A stretch of DNA of 64,000 nt from Lunularia cruciata (Eukaryota > Streptophyta > Marchantiopsida > Lunulariales > Lunulariaceae). Position 1 is the stretch's first letter; every line of letters starts with the position of its first letter. Both the position numbers and the translations under genes were made by a program. The notes beneath the pieces are model-generated. The model worked only from the letters and a program-made list of their open reading frames with translations. It was not told where the DNA came from and did not search any database. The stretch lies in the NCBI GenBank assembly GCA_948567375.1, contig OX419758.1:9429001-9493000 (forward strand), given 5' to 3'. Shown here one piece after another: positions 1-11,377 of the stretch.

Positions 1-1308
1 TCTTGGATTGTAGTCCTCCTTGATTAGCAACTGATGATATCTTACTCAAAGATCCAAAGTATTGAAGATCAATTGTTTGCAATTGTATCAAAGATCTCCT
101 TAGGTGTAGGCATGGCATACCAATCAGCCCTAGTTTATCATTGATAGCATGGTTATCTTCACATATTCAACTATTTATGTAGTTACCATGCATATCCTTC
201 TTGGTTTGTATCACTATAGTGGAAGTCTATTCTCCAGGTAAATCTCCACCAAACCGACCTAAAAAATATCTATACTTCAACTTTGAATCAATGTTCTCTC
301 CATGTCACTATATTTTGAGGGATGTCAAACAATTGGTGTATCACTAGTCAACTCAATCTGAATACTATATCCTTTTAGAGCACCCAACTCCTTCATATTG
401 GAGGCAAAATAACTTGTGTAGTTCCTCAAGAACCTACAAACTCTCCTCCTACATGTTTCTCCTCTTGTAAGCTTGGGTCCAATGTTTAGCTCCCAAATAT
501 CGTCTACCACTAATGTAAGAGTGGAAAACACACTAACTAGCTACTATGTTGGCCTTGTGAGTAGTAATGTCATGCCCTCAACTACTAGAGTCTCCAACCT
601 TAATGTAGAAAACTCTCTCTACTTTGGTTGTAAGCTTCACACATCCTCTAGTTGCATCCCAAGCACACCATGTTCACCTAGATGACACAAAGTAGACCAT
701 TCTCACTAGTAGCCAATAATTGTGTTCCAAGAATACCATGCCCACTCAGTCCATTACTCTAACACGTGTCTGAATTGTCTTGATAGGCATAGAGCTCACA
801 AGTGTTCAAGTGATGATACTTATCAAGTACATTCTATGTTGCTCTACTAAGCCAAGGTTCATAATCCAAGTGAACATTTTAGTTCCATAGCTTGACCTAA
901 GACTTGATGCCTCTAACACTATTAAATAATGGTCATATCGGTATGAAGACCCATTGTCCACTCCCTCTCATTTGCATTGGGCTCCACCAATTGTTATAAC
1001 TTTGAGTCTCAAATAAGTCCAAGACCTCCCTCTCAAAAAGCATAGAAGCTCAAGAAACTCATAAGTGTGGTTAAAGTGGCTTCGGCCTATCCAACAAGAT
1101 TCACCATTACCATAGGTGATGTATCACTACCACCCTTTGAGATTGCCATCCAATATCCAAAATATCATTGATAGTAAGGCGGTCTAATCATTGAACCCTA
1201 TCAAAAAGACACTATTGAACCTCTTTAAATAAGAGTTTCATCCACCAAAGACAAAAAGATAATGAGCCTATGATCCCACTTTGGCTGTATCTAACAATAT
1301 GATAGGTT
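1..1308. other. Unannotated, degraded repeat-like DNA
   Basis: No gene is recognised here. Both strands carry dense stops and only short open frames below 75 codons. The base composition and wording resemble the decayed retroelement sequence at 43-47 kb. I see no tRNA, promoter or domain motif. It directly abuts the solo LTR that starts near 1309. Confidence 0.4.
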
Positions 1309-2050
1309 AGTAATACCAAGAGCTAGCCATATGATCTAGATGTAAAATTCAATTTGGTAATATCTAGACTGATGTTATACATGGTGAAAAACTAAATCAA
1401 ATAAAATTATTACCAAAATAATATTTCTATTAATAGGGCAAAAATTAAAATAAACATGAAAATCTCAGAACTAATACCTAGATATATGATTTAAATGTGA
1501 GAATTGGTTTATAACATCTAGATGGATGTTACACATGATGGACTAAATAGATCAAAAAAAGATATCACCCAAAAGGGACTTCTACTAATAGAGTATGAAC
1601 CAAAATATGCCCTAAATCTTTGAAGACAATTTTGGAGGCCTAAAAGGACAAATTTGGCCTCAAAAATGTGTAGATTTACCCCCCCAAAAGAAGAGAGATT
1701 AGCTTTCTCTTCCCCTATTTTTTCTCATTGAGAGCTTTCTAATGGTATCTTACTCACGTGATTTTGAGATTCCTACAAGATGATTCCCTAAGAGATTCCT
1801 TCCAATCAAAGTTTGTTTGACCAACCAGCTAGGACCAAGACCAACATGTCACCCATCCAAGTAAGTAATCCAAGGGTGGAGCTTGCTAATAGGTCACCTA
1901 TCTTTGTGCCTAATTCTTTGGTGGGCTTCCTTGGAGGAGATCCTCTTTGTCTATATAATAAAGAGAAGGTGCTCCTTTGGGGCATTGGAGTTTGAGTGTG
2001 AAACTTGTGTTTGTGTGTCTGTTTTTCCCTACTATCCTTGCAATATTACA
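1309..2050 (+). mobile_element. Solo LTR of the chromovirus family (plus orientation)
   Basis: About 742 bp align along their length with the reverse complement of the LTRs at 31658-32391 and 37513-38248. Shared landmarks are the opening GTAATACCAAGAGCTAGCC, the CTATATAATAAAG promoter/polyadenylation block at 1951-1963 and the terminal ATTACA at 2045-2050. No internal region follows, so this is a solo LTR, the usual product of recombination between two LTRs. The flanks AGGTT (1304-1308) and AGGTC (2051-2055) look like an aged 5-bp target duplication. The first base pair of the canonical TG terminus appears mutated to AG. Confidence 0.8.
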
Positions 2051-3456
2051 AGGTCCCCTCCAAAAATGGACATGATGTGTACTCGCCACTACTTGTGTAC
2101 AAGAATCACCTATCAAAGTGATGTTCTCCAAACTATAGGCTAGAGAAAAGGATTGATGAATTTGGTGATGTTGTAGCATATGTAACATCTCCCAAAACAC
2201 TAGAACGTAGATCCTATAGACCTCTACCTTGGCCAGCATGGGTGTGTCCATCCATATGGCCATCCAAAAATTACCAAATGAATGGGATCATATCTCTCCA
2301 AATCTTATGCCCCAACAAGGAAATGTTTACTAATAGGGTCTTCTTGTAACCCTTGATAGCTAACATTAGTAATAAGTCAAGATATCAATAGGCCAAGTGT
2401 GCCGCATGATATAAAGAGACTTGCCTAGCAATCTCATCTTCTCCACATACAAGTACTTCTAAACTTGTGTACATGCCTATAGTACCACACCTAGTGTAAA
2501 GCTAATCCCACCAAATGATTCTAATAAACATACTCCCTCTATTGGATACTACCAAGCAATGAATGTATCCAAAGGTGACAAGGTAATATACTCCAGAGGC
2601 TCATCTTCACACTAGTCTCATAGTGTAATAACAAGTGGTTGACTAGCATATAGTCCATCATGCACTTCATCACCACCTACCACTAGGATGTCTAAGAGCT
2701 ATGGATGTCATCTAAAGTGCCTTAGAGAGTATGAAAGATTAAGAAGTGGAAGCCTCAACATCCAACATTGACCTGCTCTAAGTTATGGCCATGCTAGCTA
2801 ATCTTTGCTCCAACTACTCAATCTAAATAGCCATGGTTGTATCAAAAGCAAGGGCAAGTACTACACTCCTACCAAGTTTGGGTCCTCTAGAACCTTTTCC
2901 TCCATCACTTGGAGCTCCTTTACCACCTGCCATAATAGCCCTACCATTTCAAAACTCCGAGTGAAGGTCAAAGCATCGATCACTAATGTGACCAAATCTA
3001 TGGCAATGATCATATTGTCTTTGTGTTGGCTGTGAAGGACTAGAGCTATCATTTTCATAACCTTGAGTGCACTCTCTCTTGTGGTGAAGCCCACCACAAG
3101 TCCAACAAGCAACACCACCATGCATTGGCTATTGCTTACCCAAAAATGAAAGTAAACCCTAAGCCCTCCACTTGCTCCATAAGGTCTAGGCTATCCACTC
3201 TGCCATTGGAAGCCAACACAATGTGGTGCACTTTGTTGCACTCTAAAAGAAGTAATAATTATGGGTGAGGTCTCCCTACCAAATCTAGATGTCACTACTC
3301 TCTCCTCCACCATGTCAAACTCAATATGCTCAGCCAAACTAAAAACCACCACTAAAGTAGGTCAAGTAGCTTATAACAACATAGCATCACATACTTAACA
3401 TTGCAACTCCTTGTTCAAGATCCCATACCAAAATTGGATTCCTTGGGCCTCAATAA
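2051..3456 (-). pseudogene. Retrotransposon gag relic A (zinc knuckles)
   Basis: The minus strand reads as a broken nucleocapsid region of an LTR retrotransposon. At 3069-3107 a Cys-Trp-Thr-Cys ... His ... Cys knuckle (CWTCGGLHHKREC) is intact. It is followed by a second knuckle-like block (YDHCHRFGH..DRC) whose first Cys has become Tyr. The segment is colinear with 43570-46170 but lacks about 1 kb of that copy. Zinc knuckles bind the RNA genome in Ty3/gypsy and Ty1/copia Gag proteins. No intact open frame longer than 117 codons remains, so it is a relic. Assignment to a particular superfamily is not possible from what remains. Confidence 0.6.
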
Positions 3457-3851
3457 GTCAAAGGAAGGTATGTAATGAAGGAGTGCAAGACCAAAGACCT
3501 TTGCCACTACTAACCTTTGGCCCAAAGATCTTCACCTTGGAAGACCTCTACCCTTGAAGGAAGTACAAAGGTTTGAAAACACTGATACTTGGAAAATTAA
3601 CTACCATCTAGAACCATTGTAACATGTTGAAGCATTCACATGTGTGGACTAAGACTACCAACCACATTTCAGTCACTAAATATGGGTAAGAAATAAACCA
3701 AGGCTATAAAATTGAGGCTTAAGTTAGCAATGTTTTGACTTGCTACTTATCAAAGTGAGTTACAAGCCCAAAGCAATTGATAGTTTCTTCCACCTTCAAT
3801 GTCAATTTTTCACAAACATTTGTGGTAGAAACTCCAATTTGACTTTACTAA
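3457..3851. other. Gene-free stretch before the TA repeat
   Basis: No coding signal or recognised repeat. The text continues in the style of relic A and then runs into the microsatellite. Confidence 0.3.

Positions 3852-3911
<60 letters not shown>
3852..3911. repeat. (TA)n microsatellite
   Basis: An almost pure alternating TA run of about 58 bp. It creates spurious Ile-Tyr open frames on both strands. Confidence 0.95.
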
Positions 3912-3913
<2 letters not shown>

Positions 3914-4580
3914 ATGGTGAGAGGGAGTATAATGATCATGCTTGAAATAATCCTCAAACCACCAACATTGAATAAGTGGGCCTTGCATTGTAGAGAAAAG
4001 GTCATCCATAGCAAGAAATTGGGATTTTTGCTATGGAATTAGGAATTGAATCATTTGGGGATGATTCAAGAAATTAGGAAGATTAAAGATTGTGATATTA
4101 GTAATTCGAGAGGAAATCAATTTGCATGGACTGAGGAGCACTGGATAGATATACTTAGCCTAGAGAATTCTCCACTATGAATGATGACCTTGGAGACCTA
4201 GTGGCATCAATCAGACAAGGGCTTGGAAAACATCTTGAAGGCCTCTTTTGAAAAACCAAAGACTAATAATGGATGGGATTACAAGCAAGTTACACGAACC
4301 CCACTCAGAATGCTATTTTTGAGATGGTCATGAAGTTATTTAAGTCAAAATTAATGACCTACCTCAACAACAATAAAACAATCTTATTTCAGTTCATGAA
4401 CTAGGGGCAATCCGTGAATTGGGTGCACATGTTCTACACCTTGACCCAAAGCATGTGCAAAGATATGAATGAGGATGGTGGGGTGACACATTTGTCCCCA
4501 TTTGTGTTTCATTCCTATAGAGGAATTATTTGTGCTAAGTCTCTTGGGTTAAAGTTGGACCTCATGTACCACTAAGGTCT
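3912..4580 (+). pseudogene. Unknown gag-like domain, copy 1 (decayed)
   Basis: In pieces, the plus strand encodes a motif shared with three other places in this window (31.0-31.6 kb, 56.8-57.1 kb, and 62.1-62.4 kb on the minus strand). The core reads like MVMKLFKSKLMTYLNNN, then a Phe-rich stretch, then VNWVHMFY, then a region ending SPFVFHSY. Position by position, the clearer copies have KLLKPKHTTYLTNN and VNWATNVL. Stops interrupt it, so it is non-functional. The family is not one I recognise. Four copies in both orientations imply a mobile element, most likely the gag-like part of a non-autonomous LTR element. Confidence 0.45.
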
Positions 4581-4940
4581 GTTCATGTTCTGTTAAATTT
4601 TAGGTTTGAGGTTTTTGGATCTGGTGGGGTTTATTGTGCAAGTCTCAAGCTATGGCCAGACTCATTTCAGAGCAAACAGATCAGCAATTTGATCTGTCTA
4701 CAAGTACCAGAGCTGAAGCTCCAAGAATGGAGTCATTCTTCCTAACACCCTTCATAATACACAATAACACATTCATACACAAGAGCCACACAGTTTGCAA
4801 CATGCACTCATCTTGCTATTTATAGGTCCAGTTCAAAAGGGAGAGCCTCCAATTCCAGTCACACACTGATTTGACCTAAGTTCCTACATTTATCAAATAA
4901 GCACAAGAAAATAACAATTACAGTCAACTTCAATCATGGG
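4581..4940. other. Gene-free lead-in to the pyrimidine-rich tract
   Basis: Nothing coding is recognised. A TATTTATAG sequence lies near 4818, ahead of the C/T-rich tract. It might be an old promoter of an LTR, but no second LTR copy supports that. Confidence 0.25.
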
Positions 4941-6769
4941 TTTCTAGCGCGTTCTCTCTCACTTTCATGTCCTATTCAGGTCAATTCAGCTCCAAACCTT
5001 TCTCTCTTCATCTATCACTGTTCATAGAAACTCAGCTGCGAGACTTCCTCTCATCCTCTGTCACATCAAGATCTAGGTCCTGTCACAAAATCAATTCTCT
5101 TGAAGCCTTCTCTCCCTCTTCTGCCTTGTCACAACCAAGATCTGAGCTTTGTTACAATCAAGACTTCAGCTCTCGTCACAGCCATGACCAAATCAACTCT
5201 GAGGGTTCATCTCCTCCTCTTACCTCTCTGTCCAGGTAATTTCAACTACTAATTGTCTTCTTTTGCTCTCCGGCTAGACACTTCAAACTCTCTATTGTCT
5301 TGCTTCCTCCCAGGCACTTTTCTTTCCTCTTCAAGAGTTCTCCCAGCCAGAACTCTTTCTCCAAAACCCCTTGCTCAAGTCAGAAGCCTCTCCCTTTGAT
5401 GTTTTTCCTCTTCTGTCCTTGCTCACCTTCAATGTCTTGCAGAACTCTTTCTCCAAAACCCCTTGCTCAAGTCAGAAGCCTCTCCCTTTGATGTTTTTCC
5501 TCTTCTGTCCTTGCTCACCTTCAATGTCTTGCACAACCAGCCTTCTCTCGTAATTTCCTTCTCCCCTTCCCTATCATTGGCCTGGGCAAATCTCAAAGCG
5601 ACCCTTCTCCTTCCTTGTCAAGGCACATTTGATTTCTTGTCCCTCCCCTACACAGGCCAAGCCCTCTTCCTGAAATTTCTGATCTTCCAATCTTCCTGCT
5701 CATTCCACACTTTCCCCTCAAAGGTTCCCCTGTCCAGACTTCATTTTTTCAGATTTCTTTTCCTCGAGAATTCTTATTCTTCCTCTCTTTTTCCTGTCCA
5801 AACCCCTCTAGAGTTTCTTCTCTCTCTCTTCAGGCCTTCCTTCAAAGCATTACCCTTCATGTCCTCTTCCCTAATCAGCCAGACCATGCATTCTCTCACA
5901 TTTTTAAATTTCTTCCGCCCTTTTGTGTTCCTGTCCAGACCTTCAGTGTCTCCTTTGAGAAAAGCTCCCTTGCCAGCCACGTTCCAAACCCTCTTCCCTT
6001 GTTCCTCTCCTATCACACTATACTTTAAACCCTTATCCTTCAAATTTTCTTCTCTCCCTTTCTCCTGTTCTGTTCAGGCTTCCACTCAAGATTTATCCCT
6101 GCTGTCCCTGCATAAGCCTATCTCTCTCTCTCTCTACAAATCCCTTCTCTTGAAAGATCTCCCTGCATCCACACTCATCAGCCTTTCATATTTAAATTTT
6201 CTCTCGCTGCCCAGGCTCTAGTTTATGCATAGCCCTAATCGTTCCTTTGAAGCATCTCCTCTCATGCAGACTCCTGGTTCAGGCCTTCACATTCAATTTC
6301 CTCTGCATAGCCTCTCTATCTGGACTCTCAAACCCTCAATGCTAAACCCTTTCTCTTTTACTGCTCACCCTCAAATTCTTGTCATGTCAAGTCTTTTTGA
6401 GATTTCCCCCTCTTGCATTCCCGTTCTCAGTCTAGACCTTCCTCTCAAAGGTTCCCCTGCCCAGACCATTTGTTCCTAATCTCTTCCTGATTCTTCTTTG
6501 TCTCCAAACCCCCTCTTTTGATTTCTCAACTCTCTAATTTCTCTCTCTTTCCAATGCTCAATCCTTTCCCTTCAAATCCCCTCTTCCCTTCCGCATCCAA
6601 TGGATTTCTGCCTCCTGTCTTGTGAGTCCCTTCTTCAAATGCTCTTCCCTTCTGTCTGGATTCTCAAGGTCACGAGCTATTCCCTTGGGAAAATTCCCAG
6701 CTCCTGTGCAGCCCTCTCTTCTTCTCTCAAGTTTCTTCCCCTACTCCTCTGCGCTGCAACAACTCCTCT

Positions 6770-6771
<2 letters not shown>
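4941..6771 (+). repeat. 1.8-kb pyrimidine-rich (C/T) tract
   Basis: The plus strand is strongly enriched in C and T, with runs such as CTCTCTCTCTCTC near 6120-6135. Open frames as long as 252 codons (5463-6221) arise because C/T-rich sequence lacks stops. Their translations are Ser/Leu/Pro/Phe-rich low-complexity text with no domain, so I do not call them genes. Recurring words such as CCTTTGA, TTCAGGC and CCTTGTC suggest an expanded degenerate repeat. It ends in the poly-C run. Confidence 0.7.
5349..5532 (+). repeat. Perfect 92-bp tandem duplication
   Basis: The unit at 5349-5440 is repeated at 5441-5532 with no difference that I can see, inside the pyrimidine-rich tract. Identity this high implies a recent duplication (or an assembly artefact) compared with the decayed surroundings. 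Confidence 0.95.

Positions 6772-6801
<30 letters not shown>
6772..6801 (+). repeat. Poly-C run of 30
   Basis: Thirty consecutive C on the plus strand, flanked by CTCTGT and ACATAACC. Such dC/dG runs are uncommon in plant DNA and are prone to replication slippage and read-length error. Confidence 0.95.
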
Positions 6802-7680
6802 ACATAACCTATACATGGAGGAAGCAAAGAAGTTGAATGAGCTTAACAAGAGAATTTTGAGGTAAAGAGACAAAACATTATGCTTCTTGCAGAACAAACC
6901 AAGCACAAGGAAGAGCCCTTTGCCTCAAAGCCAAAGGTAAGCAACAAGTGTACAAGCAGCAATTGATAGCAAGCAATGATAAAGGTGTAGAGTATCCGAG
7001 TGGAGTTGGAGAAAGCAAAGATTTTTCTTGGTGACTATAGATTTACAATTTAGTGATTATTATAGCATAATGGCTATCCAATTGGAAAGAATGTCTATGG
7101 AGCTGAAGAAGGAGAAGAAAGCAGATCACCTCCAAATGAGAGGAGAGTTATGGCCAAAGCCCAAGCAATTCATGTTGGCCTAGAAGAGGAGAGGATGAAG
7201 ATGCTCTAGCGGATGGAAGAGATGACAACCAGCTGGTGGGCCTTGCAGAGAAGGTGTGACAAGCAAGGCTGCACTGCACCAAACTCCACAAGCTAAAGCT
7301 GCAGATTCAGAATTTAGATGCAAAGGTCTAGTTGACCAAGCAACTTGATCAGCTGGTGATCTGAGCAAAAGAGCATATGCACTACACCAAACTCCACAAG
7401 CTAAAGCTGCAGATTCAGACTTTAGAGGCAAAGGTCTATTTGAGCAAGCAAATTGATCAGCTGGTGATTGGGTTGAAAGAGCATATCAATGGGAAGTTCA
7501 TAGAATCCAAACATACATTACTTCTCCAACATGCAGAGTATAAGGGGAAGATAAATATGTTGATTAAGATCTATAGATGCAAAGTTAGTTCTTTGTATCT
7601 AGGTAGCCAAATATCTTCATGGTCAAAGACCTTTAGGTGGTAGGTCAATTGTAGCCAAAGGCTTAGAGAGATGAGAATAT
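6802..7680 (+). pseudogene. Coiled-coil coding remnant of the unknown element
   Basis: Broken plus-strand frames give Lys/Glu/Leu-rich helical text typical of coiled coils (for example the 88-codon frame at 7377-7643, with LHKLKLQIQTLEAKVYLSKQ). A 108-bp (36-codon) unit is duplicated in tandem at 7271-7486. Similar coiled-coil text follows the gag-like domain at 57.9-58.6 kb, so this is probably the matching part of another copy of that element. In-frame stops show it is dead. Confidence 0.45.
7271..7486 (+). repeat. 108-bp tandem duplication (36 codons)
   Basis: Two adjacent units beginning GCACTGCACCAAACTCCAC and GCACTACACCAAACTCCAC start 108 bp apart (7271 and 7379). Because 108 is a multiple of three, the coiled coil would lengthen without a frameshift. 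Confidence 0.85.
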
Positions 7681-8530
7681 TCTAATTGTAAAACACACTT
7701 GGTGTGGGGCACACGTTTGACAAGGAAGACCTTTGGAGTAGGAACCCTTTGTAGTGGTAGGAAATTTTTTGTAGCTGAAGACCTTCAGGATTGTAAGTCC
7801 AAAGGTGTGTAAATTTGCAAGTTGTAAATAGGGAAGATCTAACACATTCCTTGACATGTGGAAAATACTTAATTAAGCCACATAAGATAAGATCAGGTAG
7901 AAAGTTACGATTAGCAATGTACATTCTAGATGCAAACACAATGTTTTTGTGAGACTTTGACTAGTAGATCACTTTGGGTTGGAGCCAAAGAAAGTACTTA
8001 AGACTTAAGCCTAATGTAAATCAAATTCTCTTTTTGGTAATTGAGGAAGTTAGCAAAGGGATCTTCTAAACTCTTTGTTGCTTTTTGTCTGCACATTGAG
8101 TATTGATTGGATGATTTCATTGAGTAGTGGTGAGGAACCTCAAAGTAGGAATGCAAGTGCTTGAGTATAGGATTACATTTGCACTTGTATGTGATGTTTG
8201 GGTGTTTGATCCTTGGGGTTCCAAAGAAGTGAGGCAATGCATGGACGAGTTCTGGGTAACCTAGAGCATTGAAAATACCACTGAAACTAAATGCAAGTCG
8301 GTCTATTGATACAAAGACTCCTCTAGAGTCATGCCTTCTGGAAATTGCACAAACTTTGTTGTGGTAGCATTTTGTATGAAGTGACCCTTTGCTTGAAGTC
8401 AACCATCACCTTGTAGGAACAACTTGGAATAGATTTATAGTAAAAGTTTGTTAATTTGTTGTGATTTGTTTTCCCTTTTTTTGTAGTGTACTACAAGTGG
8501 TGATACTAGAATCTTCTTTTGGGAGTTGTT
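7681..8530 (+). mobile_element. 3' region of the unknown element, copy related to 58.9-59.7 kb
   Basis: The segment lines up with 58930-59660. Both carry GACCTAACA or GATCTAACA, then CATTCCTTGACA or TCTTCCTTGACA, and both end with a block containing TCTTTTGGGAGT and a nearby CTATCCAAGAGG or CTACCCAATAGG. This suggests the non-coding 3' part (possibly the LTR) of the same repeat family. I could not fix its ends. Confidence 0.45.
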
Positions 8531-9500
8531 CTATCCAAGAGGTTAAATAAGCAATAACAAAGAACCATCAAATGTGACACTTCTCTTACATTGTAGCCAA
8601 TTTTGACCCTTATACTTGAGGAAATGACATATTCTTTTTATTTTCCCTATTAGTATGTTGACATTGGACTCTGGTAGAGATTCATATATTATAGCAAAAC
8701 TCCAATGGAGTAGTGAGGTCCAAAGCACCATTCCTATATGAAGATCTAGAAGAAAAGAGAGACATAAATAAGTTTGGTAGACAGATATTTCATATGATGA
8801 CAGGTCAAATCTAAAGTGGACTTATGAAGATACTTAGATCTTCTTTTGAAAATATAGAGCAGAGGTTTTAGTTAAGAATATCCAAATACCTGAAGTACCA
8901 AAAGAAGTAGTTCTAGACTATTTTGCACTCAGCCCACGAAAAAAATGCAGATGTTGATATATCTAGTTTTTGTTGTATAGGACTATGTGATTTACTTGAG
9001 AGTCCTAATTTATTTTAACCCTCCATTTTTTTGGGCATCTTGAATTTATCACTTGAGACTTTTGACAAGATGTAAATATTAAATAATTTTTATTTCCTAC
9101 TCCTATAATTTCTTTAGAATATTTCATTTTCCAATTAATATATCATTCATTTACAAAAAAATTTCTTAATGAAAAATTAATTATTTTTGACTCAGATTAA
9201 ATATAATATAACAGAAATAAATAAAATTCTCATATATTTTATTCTAAAATCTCATTCCAAATATCCAAATAGTCAAAAAAAATTTAATTCATAAATCTAA
9301 TTGTTTAACTTTTGTTCTTAAAATATTCAAAAAGTTTGGAACGGTACATATTTAATTCTTGTTGAAACCTATTAATATACACACGGGAACACCTTCGGTC
9401 TGGTAACAACCCTTAACTCCTATCTCGTTAAGTTATTAACTCGTTGGATGATCTGCAATAACTTTCAGTTCCATATGTAACATAATCTTGATGGTCAATG
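8531..9500. other. Gene-free AT-rich stretch
   Basis: No coding frame of note and no recognised repeat. From about 9050 the DNA becomes AT-rich and leads into the 92-bp tandem array. Confidence 0.35.
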
Positions 9501-9506
9501 CATCGT

Positions 9507-9782
9507 TCTCAAATTTTAATAGTTGACTATATAATAGACAACGATCGTAGTCCTGCATTTGAGATATATTTTTTTTATATTCTCTATCAAATATGAAATC
9601 TCAAATTTTAATAGTTGACTATATAATAGACTACGATCGTAGTCCTGCATTTGAGATATATTTTTTTTATATTCTCTATCAAATATGAAATCTCAAATTT
9701 TAATAGTTGCTATATAATAGACAACGATCGTAGTCCTGCATTTGAGATATTTTTTTTTTATATTCTCTATCAAATATGAAAT
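9507..9782. repeat. 92-bp tandem repeat, three copies
   Basis: Units start at 9507, 9599 and 9691 with the shared opening TCTCAAATTTTAATAG. Each contains the palindromic core CGATCG and a distant inverted pair (CTCAAAT ... ATTTGAG). The copies differ by only a few bases. No spacer variation is present, so this is a satellite-type array and not a CRISPR. Confidence 0.95.
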
Positions 9783-9973
9783 TTTGAACAGCTTTATTGG
9801 GAAATTCATTGTACTTTATTAACTATTCTTATTGATCCTTGCGTCTATATAGACTTAAAAAAAAAATTTGTCCCCATATGTTTGACCGTAGATATATTTT
9901 CCCCGAGTTCATTCTTTAGTGCAATACTAAGGCACTCATCAAGTTTCAATTCAAAGTATGATTTAACAGGACT

Positions 9974-10150
9974 GGTTTTGTAAATTGACTAGCTGTGCCT
10001 TTTGTTCTTACTTATGGCCATTCACATAATAAAGTTTTGATATTCAGGGACAACTTAACAGCAACCTGGTTTTGTAAATTGACTTTGGCTGTGCACTTTT
10101 TTCTTACCTATGATCATGTCACATAAAACGGTTTTAACACCAACAAACTC
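9974..10150. repeat. Diverged 94-bp tandem duplication
   Basis: GGTTTTGTAAATTGACT recurs at 9974 and 10068, followed by related text (GCTGTGCCTTTTGTTCTTAC against GCTGTGCACTTTTTTCTTAC). It lies just beyond the 3' end of the NLR-like gene remnant. Confidence 0.7.
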
Positions 10151-10247
10151 ATTGCCAAACATGTTCCGCACAAAGGACCTCTTGTATCATATCTTTAGCT
10201 TAGCCTTTTAAATTTCGCGATGAGCTCCATGTTTAGTGAAAAGCCCT

Positions 10248-11377
10248 TCAAGTGGGTCCCATCCAGATTAAGCATTTACTGAACAACGCTTTTACCAACT
10301 TCGCCTCAAATGCATCACTATCGTTTTCTTGTAATACGGAGAATACGAGCTTGGATATTGCTCTAGAAACTACTACTGCGTACTTGGTACCTTGTGCGTC
10401 TATTGGCACTGAAGCTAATATGGATGCCACCCCTTCAGGGTACCGAGAGCTCTCCAAACCATCCACAAGTTACAACAATCCCTCTAGTGCTCCGGGACTT
10501 TCTAGGATCTGCCTTCGATTACCCTTGATCATCATTAATCGTTGCAAGGCTAACACTAATATCTCTTGAACGTCATTTGGGATGCTCTCATCATCTTGCA
10601 AAACAAGTCTTAGCACCTCCCAAATAGCGCCAGAAACATCCCCTAGTTTATCGCGCCTTCACTTTCAATAGCCAAGAGATATGTTGTCTCACAAAGGTCG
10701 TAGAGGTGCTTACAACCCTTACAAACATCTATAAGTTTCGATAATCCCTCGAGAGTGCCCGCATTCTCCATAATCTGGATCGATAAGCTTCCAACACGGC
10801 TAATTGTCGTAAAGTTCCCATCCGTGCCTCCTGTAATTCTATGCTACCGTCATCTTTGAGGATCAATGACAGCAGCTCCCGGATGGCCCGACCGATTTCT
10901 CCTATTTTCACATTTCCTTCCGGTTTCAATCGCCACATTCACGAGTGTGTATGTCAAATATTTGAGGAACTCAGAGCTCTTCTCCGCATCCAGGAGGCTC
11001 ATTAGTCCTTCAACAGCGCCAGGGTGTTCCACAATCTGCCTTCTATTCGACGCATGTCTCAATGTCAAAACGTACAACGTTGGCATCAATGACTCTTGTG
11101 AACCAATTTCCCCGCTATCCTTGTGGATCAATGACAGCACCTTGGGGATGAGCCCCCGGACTTCTCCCATTTTTTCCTGTCCTTCGGTTTCCGTTGTCAC
11201 ATAGATTAGTGTACGTGCCAAGCATATGAGCACCAAGGAACTCTTCTCACCATCCAAGAGCTTCACCAGTCCTTAGCGCCAGGGTGTTCCACAACCTGCT
11301 TTTGATTGGACTTTTGATGTCAAATTGCACAAGGCTACCATCCATGCCTCTTGTAAAGCAATATCCACGCTATCTTT
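10248..11377 (-). pseudogene. Decayed ARM-repeat tail downstream of the stop
   Basis: Beyond the TAG that ends the upstream open frame, the minus strand still encodes ARM repeats in pieces. Frames at 10850-11266, 10729-10938 and 10248-10466 read as continuations of the array (for example EHPGAVEGLMSLLDAEKSS). Compared with sister units I see a 5-nt deletion near 11310-11316 and a 4-nt deletion between 11274 and 11275. Together they restore the original frame but leave a TAA between them. A one-base frame change follows near 10905. The ancestral stop may be the TGA at 10248-10250. Nothing here can be translated as part of the main protein unless stops are bypassed, so it is a fossil C-terminus or 3' UTR. 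Confidence 0.8.

Noticed and set aside
3740-4042. Frames rich in Ile-Tyr on both strands
   Set aside because: Produced by the (TA)n microsatellite.
5463-6221. 252-codon open frame
   Set aside because: It lies in a C/T-rich tract where stops are rare on the plus strand. The translation is low complexity with no domain.
9507-9782. Possible CRISPR-like array
   Set aside because: The units are contiguous with no unique spacers and the setting is plant nuclear DNA.
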